Source: Vibrio halioticoli NBRC 102217 (GTDB lineage: Bacteria; Pseudomonadota; Gammaproteobacteria; Enterobacterales; Vibrionaceae). From it: a stretch of 40,773 nt of DNA. Below the pieces are notes generated by a model. The model ran no database searches, was not told the origin of the DNA, and saw only the letters and a list, made by a program, of their open reading frames with translations. The stretch is taken from the NCBI RefSeq assembly GCF_000496695.1, contig NZ_BAUJ01000048.1, positions 1 through 40,773 of the forward strand, in the 5' to 3' direction. Below are positions 35,571 through 40,773 of the stretch, in pieces (position 1 is the first letter of the stretch; every line of letters begins with the position of its first letter). The translations under genes were made by a program, and so were the position numbers.

Positions 35571-37742
35571 TTACAAGCTGGTGGATTGTTGGTTGGCATA
35601 AAAGTTATCGCCAGAGCTCGCCATGCTATACAGCAATTGCGGTGCTTTATAGAGAGCGCCGAGTGACTGATATTTTTCACATAGAGCAAGGTAATTATTG
35701 ATGCCTAAGCTATCTAGATAACGGAACACTCCGCCTCTAAATGGAGGAAAGCCTAAGCCATAAACTAGCGCCATATCCGCTTCTTGTGGTGAGGCGATAA
35801 TGTTTTCTTCAAGGCAGAGCACCACTTCATTGATCATTGGAATCATCATGCGTTGAATTAACTCTTCATCACTGAATGTTTGCTGCGGTGCTTTTAGTGC
35901 TTGTAAGCACTTTAGAACATCAGGGTTAAAGGTTTTCTTTGGTTTGCCTTTTCTATCCGGCTGATATTCGTAGAAGCCAGCGCCATTTTTTTGTCCGTAG
36001 CGTTTTTCTGCAAATAATAGGTCTATAGCATCGGTGCCTTGTTTAGCCATACGTTTAGGGAAACCTTCAGCCATTACTTTTTGCGCATGATGCGCAGTAT
36101 CTAGCCCTACTACATCCAATAGATAAGCCGGTCCCATTGGCCAGCCAAATTGACGTTCCATGACTTTATCTATGTGCTGGAAATCAGCGCCATCATTGAC
36201 TAATTGGCTAAATCCATTGAAGTAGGGGAATAAAACACGGTTTACAAAAAAGCCGGGACAATCATTGACCACTATCGGCGATTTACCCATCTTCGCGGCG
36301 TAAGCCACAACTCTATTGATGGTGTCTTCTGAGGTTTTTTCTCCGCGAATAATTTCGACTAAAGGCATGCGGTGCACAGGATTAAAGAAATGCATGCCAC
36401 AGAAGTTTTCTGGTCTTTGTAAAGATTGCGCCAGTAGGTTGATAGGGATAGTACTGGTGTTGGAAGTAATAACGGCGTCAGGGCTAGTGTATTGCTCCAC
36501 CTCAGCTAGTACGCTGGTTTTAACCTTCGGGTTTTCAACTACTGCTTCGATGATTACATCGGCTTGTTCAATACCAGCGTAGTGCAAACTTGGAGTAATA
36601 GAGGTGAGCACCTTAGCCACTTTATTAGGTTTGATACGCCCACGCTCTAACCGAGTATTCAGCAGTTTTGAAGCCTCTGTCAGTCCCAAATCAAGAGAAG
36701 GTTGAGCAATATCTTTCATCAATACAGGTACATCTTTTAATGCGGATTGATAAGCGATACCTCCGCCCATAATTCCCGCGCCAAGCACTCCGGCACGTAA
36801 CGTGGGCTTGGTGGAGGCTTTAGCGGCTTTTTTCGCTAGTCCTTTTATGTATTGGTCATTAAGGAATAAGCCTACTAAAGATGTCGCTACTTCGGTTTGG
36901 GTTAGGGTGATAAAGTTTTCTCGCTCAATATCAAGAGCTTCATCTCGGGAAAAACCTGCGGCCTGTTCGATAGTTTTAACGGCCATCATAGGAGCAGGGT
37001 AGTGTGGACCTGCTTTTTGAGCGACCAATCCTTTGGCGGTAGTAAAGCTCATTATGGCTTCTAGCTTGGCAAGCTTTAATGGTGCCGTTTTATTATGGCG
37101 ACGCTCTTGCCAATCAATAACGCCTTGATTGGCATCTTTTATCAGTGCAACCGCAGAGCTAAACAGTACATCAGTCTCTACTATGGCATCAATCAAGCCA
37201 ATCTTAAGTAGTTTGTCTGCACGCTTTGAGCTTCCGGCCGTGATAATTTCCATTGCATTATCAGCACCGACTAAGCGGGGCAATCGCACTGTTCCACCAA
37301 AGCCGGGCATGATGCCAAGTTTTGTTTCTGGTAGACCGATATTGGCGGTTTTATCAGCCAAGCGAAAATCTGTGGCTAGAATTGCTTCACAACCGCCACC
37401 AAGCGCATGACCTTTGATAACAGAGATAGTGGGAACAGGCAGGTCTTCAAGATTATTGAAGATGGAGTTGGCAAATTGTAGCCATTGATCAAGTTCTTGT
37501 TTCGGTTTAGCAAATAGTCCAAGAAACTCAGTAATATCAGCGCCCACAATAAAGGCATCTTTGTCGCTTGTGACGATGACACCTTTAAGGTTTTCAATCT
37601 GTTGTGTTGCTTTAATCCCGGCATCTAATGCTGCAAGGGTTTTCAAATCGAGCTTATTAACTGAGTTATCCCCACAAAAGCATATTTCTACTATGCCATC
37701 TTGGTGTTCTTTGACCGTGAGGGTCTCTGCTTGATAGATCAT
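35571..37742 (-). CDS. fadB: Fatty acid oxidation complex subunit alpha FadB
   Basis: This multifunctional enzyme carries enoyl-CoA hydratase, 3-hydroxyacyl-CoA dehydrogenase, isomerase and epimerase activities. The 723-residue protein has a crotonase domain (about 1-190) with catalytic Glu119 ([10 protein letters not shown]) and Glu139 ([16 protein letters not shown]), then an NAD-binding domain with [31 protein letters not shown] and a C-terminal domain with [15 protein letters not shown] sequence ([14 protein letters not shown]). A FadR-like operator lies upstream. Confidence 0.98.
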   Translation of the reverse strand: MIYQAETLTVKEHQDGIVEICFCGDNSVNKLDLKTLAALDAGIKATQQIENLKGVIVTSDKDAFIVGADITEFLGLFAKPKQELDQWLQFANSIFNNLEDLPVPTISVIKGHALGGGCEAILATDFRLADKTANIGLPETKLGIMPGFGGTVRLPRLVGADNAMEIITAGSSKRADKLLKIGLIDAIVETDVLFSSAVALIKDANQGVIDWQERRHNKTAPLKLAKLEAIMSFTTAKGLVAQKAGPHYPAPMMAVKTIEQAAGFSRDEALDIERENFITLTQTEVATSLVGLFLNDQYIKGLAKKAAKASTKPTLRAGVLGAGIMGGGIAYQSALKDVPVLMKDIAQPSLDLGLTEASKLLNTRLERGRIKPNKVAKVLTSITPSLHYAGIEQADVIIEAVVENPKVKTSVLAEVEQYTSPDAVITSNTSTIPINLLAQSLQRPENFCGMHFFNPVHRMPLVEIIRGEKTSEDTINRVVAYAAKMGKSPIVVNDCPGFFVNRVLFPYFNGFSQLVNDGADFQHIDKVMERQFGWPMGPAYLLDVVGLDTAHHAQKVMAEGFPKRMAKQGTDAIDLLFAEKRYGQKNGAGFYEYQPDRKGKPKKTFNPDVLKCLQALKAPQQTFSDEELIQRMMIPMINEVVLCLEENIIASPQEADMALVYGLGFPPFRGGVFRYLDSLGINNYLALCEKYQSLGALYKAPQLLYSMASSGDNFYANQQSTSL

Positions 37743-37785
37743 CCGTGTTCTCCATAAATCGAGTCAGCCTAGTGGCGAGACAGTA

Positions 37786-37802
37786 TCGTGGTATGACCAG
37801 TT
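37786..37802. promoter_or_regulatory. FadR-like operator upstream of fadBA
   Basis: TGGTATGACCAGTT (37789-37802) matches the FadR consensus AACTGGTCNGACCAGTT at the core TGGT-N3-ACCA with a complete right half; the left flank is poor (12 of 16 defined positions match). It lies about 45 bases upstream of the fadB start, where FadR represses fadBA in gammaproteobacteria. The 195-bp divergent gap 37743-37937 also serves yigZ. Confidence 0.6.
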
Positions 37803-37937
37803 AAGTTTGACTATGAAACACGCAAATATCAATACATTTATTTAACATTTCATCAACAACGTGTCGTGTGTGCCACTATTAATTGAAAGTGCTTCTCGTG
37901 ATAAACTGTTTCAATTACCTCAAAATGCGCAGATCCA

Positions 37938-38555
37938 ATGAACGTCTCTCCTTATTTAACACCGGCCAAATCAATGATTTTTGAAGAAGAAATCAAGAAG
38001 AGTCAGTTTATTACCTACTTAGCTCACACTCCGTCTATTGAAGCGGCCAAAGCATTTGTAGATGAAATAAAGGCGAAACATAATGACGCGAGACATAATT
38101 GCTGGGCGTTTGTTGCTGGTCGTCCTGAAGATTCAATGAAGTGGGGCTTTAGTGACGATGGCGAGCCGTCGGGCACCGCAGGGAAACCTATCCTCGCTCA
38201 ATTAACCGGATCTGGCGTAGGGGAGATCACTGCCGTTGTAACCCGTTATTATGGAGGCATTCGTTTAGGTACGGGTGGCTTGGTAAAAGCGTATGGTGGT
38301 GGGGTGCAACAGGCGTTAAAGCTACTCGAAACCATCGAGAAGAAGATTACTACTCAATTAGTCGTAGAAGTAGACTACTCTCTCATATCATTAACTCAGT
38401 CTATTATGGCGCAGTATGGTGCAGTGGAAGTTGACGCTACTTATGATATTAGCGCTAAACTGACCGTGGAGATTGAAGTTCTGCATGAAAGTGACTTTAT
38501 TCTGACTATGACTAATAAAACCGGGGCGAGAGCCTTAATTTCAAGGATGAGCTAA
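37938..38555 (+). CDS. yigZ: IMPACT family protein YigZ
   Basis: This is a conserved YigZ/IMPACT protein of unknown biochemical role, two-domain, found next to trkH in many gammaproteobacteria. The 205-residue product has the UPF0029 core: EEIKKSQFITYLAHT, DARHNCWAFVAG, SDDGEPSGTAGKPIL and VVTRYYGGIRLGTGGLVKAYGG (residues about 95-116), then a C-terminal ferredoxin-like domain. It ends 7 bases before trkH. Confidence 0.93.
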   Translation: MNVSPYLTPAKSMIFEEEIKKSQFITYLAHTPSIEAAKAFVDEIKAKHNDARHNCWAFVAGRPEDSMKWGFSDDGEPSGTAGKPILAQLTGSGVGEITAVVTRYYGGIRLGTGGLVKAYGGGVQQALKLLETIEKKITTQLVVEVDYSLISLTQSIMAQYGAVEVDATYDISAKLTVEIEVLHESDFILTMTNKTGARALISRMS

Positions 38556-38562
38556 CCCTAGT

Positions 38563-40020
38563 ATGCAGTTTCGTTCCATTATTCGAATAGTAGGTCTGCT
38601 ACTCGCACTCTTTAGTGTCTCTATGTTAGCGCCTGCGGGTGTGGCTCTCATCTATAGAGATGGTGCGGGTGTTCCCTTTGTCGTAACCTTTATCATCTTA
38701 CTCATTTGTGGTTTTGTTTGTTGGTTCCCTAACCGTCGCCAAAAGCGAGATTTAAAAGCCCGAGATGGCTTTTTGATTGTTGTATTATTTTGGACGGTTA
38801 TTGGCAGTGCAGGCTCATTACCTTTCCTGTTGGTGAATAGTGCTTCTGTCAGTGTCGCCGATGCCTTTTTTGAATCATTCTCTGCTTTGACTACAACAGG
38901 AGCTACAGTTCTTGTTGGTTTAGATGATTTGCCCAAAGCTATCCTCTTTTATAGACAGTTTCTACAATGGTTTGGCGGAATGGGGATCATTGTATTAGCG
39001 GTGGCTATTTTACCTATGCTTGGCATTGGTGGTATGCAGTTATATAGAGCCGAAATCCCGGGTCCAGTAAAAGACAGTAAAATGACCCCAAGGATAGCTG
39101 AGACCGCTAAAGCACTTTGGTACATCTACCTTAGTCTGACGGTTGCTTGTGCGATTGCCTTCTGGCTAGCAGGAATGACCTTCTTTGATGCAATAGGGCA
39201 TAGCTTCTCTACTATTGCTATCGGTGGCTTCTCTACTCACGACGCTAGCATGGCGTATTTTGATAGCTATGCGATTAATATGATCACCGTCGTCTTCTTA
39301 TTAATCTCCGCTTGTAACTACTCTTTGCACTTTGCTGCGTTTGCGTCTGGTGGGGTGCATCCTAAGTATTATTTAAAAGACCCAGAGTTTAGAGCCTTCA
39401 TCTTTATTCAAGTCATGCTATTCCTGATCTGTTTTTTGGTGTTACTAAACCATCACAGCTATGACACCTATTACGAAGCGTTTGACCAAGCACTTTTCCA
39501 AAGTGTTTCTATTTCAACAACCGCAGGCTTTACCACCACCGGTTTTGCCCAGTGGCCTCTATTTCTACCTATGCTGTTATTGTTTTCATCTTTCATTGGG
39601 GGATGTGCAGGCTCTACCGGTGGAGGGATGAAAGTCATCAGAATACTGCTGCTTACATTGCAAGGCTTTAGAGAGTTAAAGCGATTGGTTCACCCACGAG
39701 CGGTGTTCACCATTAAGCTGGGCAGCAAAGCTCTGCCTTCTAAGGTTATTGATGCAGTATGGGGTTTCTTCTCAGCGTATGCCTTGGTCTTTGTCATATG
39801 TATGTTGGCATTGATAGCAACGGGTATGGATGAGCTCACCGCATTTTCTGCCGTCGCCTCAACCTTAAATAACCTCGGCCCTGGATTGGGTGAGGTATCA
39901 CTGCATTACGGTGACATTAGCGATTCAGCAAAATGGGTGTTAGTTATCTCTATGTTGTTTGGTCGATTAGAGGTATTCACCTTATTAATTTTATTCACTC
40001 CAGCATTTTGGAAAAATTAG
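38563..40020 (+). CDS. trkH: Trk potassium uptake system membrane subunit TrkH
   Basis: This is the K+-translocating pore subunit, gated by the cytosolic NAD/ATP-binding protein TrkA encoded elsewhere. The 485-residue protein is hydrophobic throughout and has the four pore loops with filter glycines: ALTTTGATV (about 109-117), FSTIAIGGFST (about 215-225), ISTTAGFTTTG (about 315-325) and STLNNLGPGLG (about 435-445). Co-oriented with yigZ and hemG, as in Escherichia coli. Confidence 0.97.
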   Translation: MQFRSIIRIVGLLLALFSVSMLAPAGVALIYRDGAGVPFVVTFIILLICGFVCWFPNRRQKRDLKARDGFLIVVLFWTVIGSAGSLPFLLVNSASVSVADAFFESFSALTTTGATVLVGLDDLPKAILFYRQFLQWFGGMGIIVLAVAILPMLGIGGMQLYRAEIPGPVKDSKMTPRIAETAKALWYIYLSLTVACAIAFWLAGMTFFDAIGHSFSTIAIGGFSTHDASMAYFDSYAINMITVVFLLISACNYSLHFAAFASGGVHPKYYLKDPEFRAFIFIQVMLFLICFLVLLNHHSYDTYYEAFDQALFQSVSISTTAGFTTTGFAQWPLFLPMLLLFSSFIGGCAGSTGGGMKVIRILLLTLQGFRELKRLVHPRAVFTIKLGSKALPSKVIDAVWGFFSAYALVFVICMLALIATGMDELTAFSAVASTLNNLGPGLGEVSLHYGDISDSAKWVLVISMLFGRLEVFTLLILFTPAFWKN

Positions 40021-40030
40021 GGAAAGAACA

Positions 40031-40567
40031 TTGAAAAAGGCGGCATTGCTGTATTCCACGAGTGACGGTCAAACCAAAAAGATTTTGGCCCACATAGAAA
40101 GTGAACTAGAAGGGTTTACTTGCGAATCATTTGATCTCGCTTCAGTGAACACTATCGACCTATTAGCTTTTGATCGCGTCGTTATCGGTGCATCTATTCG
40201 TTATGGGCATTTAAATAAGAAGCTTTACCAGTTTATCGAAAAGCACCTAGTGCAATTGCAACAGAGCAATGCAGCGTTCTTTTGTGTCAACTTAACCGCA
40301 AGAAAAGAAGAACAAGGTAAGGACACCCCAGAGGGAAGTGCGTATATCAAAACGTTTCTTAAGAAATCACCTTGGCAACCAAAGCTGATTGGCGTGTTTG
40401 CCGGAGCGCTCCTTTATCCTAGATATAACTTCTTAGACAAATTTATGATTCGTTTAATTATGTCTATGACTGGGGGAGAAACGGATACCACTAAAGAGGT
40501 TGAGTACACCAACTGGCAAAAGGTCTCTTTATTTAGCCAAAAAGTCGTAAAAATGGACGGAAATTAA
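40031..40567 (+). CDS. hemG: Menaquinone-dependent protoporphyrinogen oxidase HemG
   Basis: This flavodoxin-like enzyme oxidises protoporphyrinogen IX to protoporphyrin IX, passing electrons to quinone. The 178-residue product has the phosphate-binding loop LLYSTSDGQTKKI (residues about 6-18), the VIGASIRYGHLNKKLYQF segment, and the long-chain insert that marks HemG among flavodoxins. The start is TTG after AGGGAAAG, 10 bases beyond trkH. The next transcription unit is an rRNA operon, matching the hemG-rrn order of enterobacteria. Confidence 0.95.
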   Translation: MKKAALLYSTSDGQTKKILAHIESELEGFTCESFDLASVNTIDLLAFDRVVIGASIRYGHLNKKLYQFIEKHLVQLQQSNAAFFCVNLTARKEEQGKDTPEGSAYIKTFLKKSPWQPKLIGVFAGALLYPRYNFLDKFMIRLIMSMTGGETDTTKEVEYTNWQKVSLFSQKVVKMDGN

Positions 40568-40637
40568 TCGTTTTTAAAGGCTGTTGTCGCAAAATTAACC
40601 GAACAGAATTTAATTATAAAAAAACCTTAAAAAACGC

Positions 40638-40665
40638 TTGCCAACGTGACGCAGGTCTCTATAAT
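40638..40665 (+). promoter_or_regulatory. rRNA operon P1 promoter
   Basis: TTGCCA (40638-40643) and a perfect TATAAT (40660-40665) are 16 bases apart, the spacing typical of rRNA promoters. An A/T-rich UP-like tract lies upstream (about 40599-40634) and a GC-rich discriminator GCGCCCC follows the -10, as needed for ppGpp/DksA control. Transcription should start near 40672. Confidence 0.88.
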
Positions 40666-40671
40666 GCGCCC

Positions 40672-40773
40672 CACTGACACGGCAACAGCGACAACGCTTC
40701 GCAGTGATTCAGTCGGCAAATTAGCTGAGCCATTTGAGTTTAACTTCTCTTAGAAAATAAATTCAAAAAAGTG
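40672..40773 (+). other. 5' leader of an rRNA operon (cut by window edge)
   Basis: After the P1 promoter no open frame is seen. The remaining 100 bases should be the start of the rrn leader transcript; the 16S gene itself is not in the window. The last bases may run into a second (P2) promoter, but no -35/-10 pair can be completed before the edge. Confidence 0.7.

Overview
The window is a core, origin-proximal segment of a gammaproteobacterial chromosome, almost certainly the main chromosome (chromosome 1) of a Vibrio or close relative. The evidence is the gene order (rrn-hemG-trkH-yigZ-fadBA near glyQS, gyrB-recF-dnaN-dnaA, rpmH-rnpA-yidD-yidC-mnmE-mioC-oriC-mnmG-rsmG-parAB-atp), the close protein similarity to Vibrio versions of these genes, the dense GATC content of the origin, and a UPF0016 Mn exporter behind a yybP-ykoY riboswitch. 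Base composition is even throughout. There are no transposases, integrases, phage genes, CRISPR arrays or tRNAs.

Layout, left to right. 1-253: no complete gene; a short open frame running in from the left edge, a 19-bp inverted repeat, and the atp terminator. 254-7184 (minus): the complete F1Fo ATP synthase operon atpIBEFHAGDC. 7325-11557 (minus): mnmG-rsmG-parA-parB. 11558-12033: the replication origin, with three tandem AT-rich 13-mers, DnaA boxes and 11 GATC sites; a terminator stops mioC transcription before it enters the origin. 12034-16314 (minus): rpmH-rnpA-yidD-yidC, a terminator, then mnmE-mioC. 16580-18855 (minus): a three-gene polar amino acid ABC importer. 18856-19188: a regulatory gap with DnaA boxes. 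19189-25475 (plus): dnaA-dnaN-recF, then gyrB. 25476-26341: gyrB terminator, sigma-32 promoter, ROSE-type RNA thermometer and a small heat-shock protein. 26344-30726 (minus): avtA and glyQS. 30727-31737: an Mn riboswitch and mneA (plus). 31764-32012: tusA (minus). 32238-33179: a LysR regulator (plus). 33226-37742 (minus): acuI and fadBA. 37938-40567 (plus): yigZ-trkH-hemG. 40568-40773: a strong rRNA P1 promoter; the rrn operon itself lies beyond the right edge.

The genes serve replication initiation and segregation (dnaA, dnaN, recF, gyrB, oriC, parAB), membrane and RNA housekeeping (yidC, rnpA, mnmE/mnmG, rsmG, tusA), energy (atp), fatty acid oxidation (fadBA, acuI) and ion or heat stress (mneA, trkH, hsp20). 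I found no undescribed multi-gene system. The items most worth a second look are regulatory: the ROSE thermometer, the Mn riboswitch with two possible expression-platform stems, a one-mismatch parS-like site inside recF, the left-edge element with its hairpin, a FadR-like operator, and a 16-bp tandem duplication at the mneA/tusA junction.
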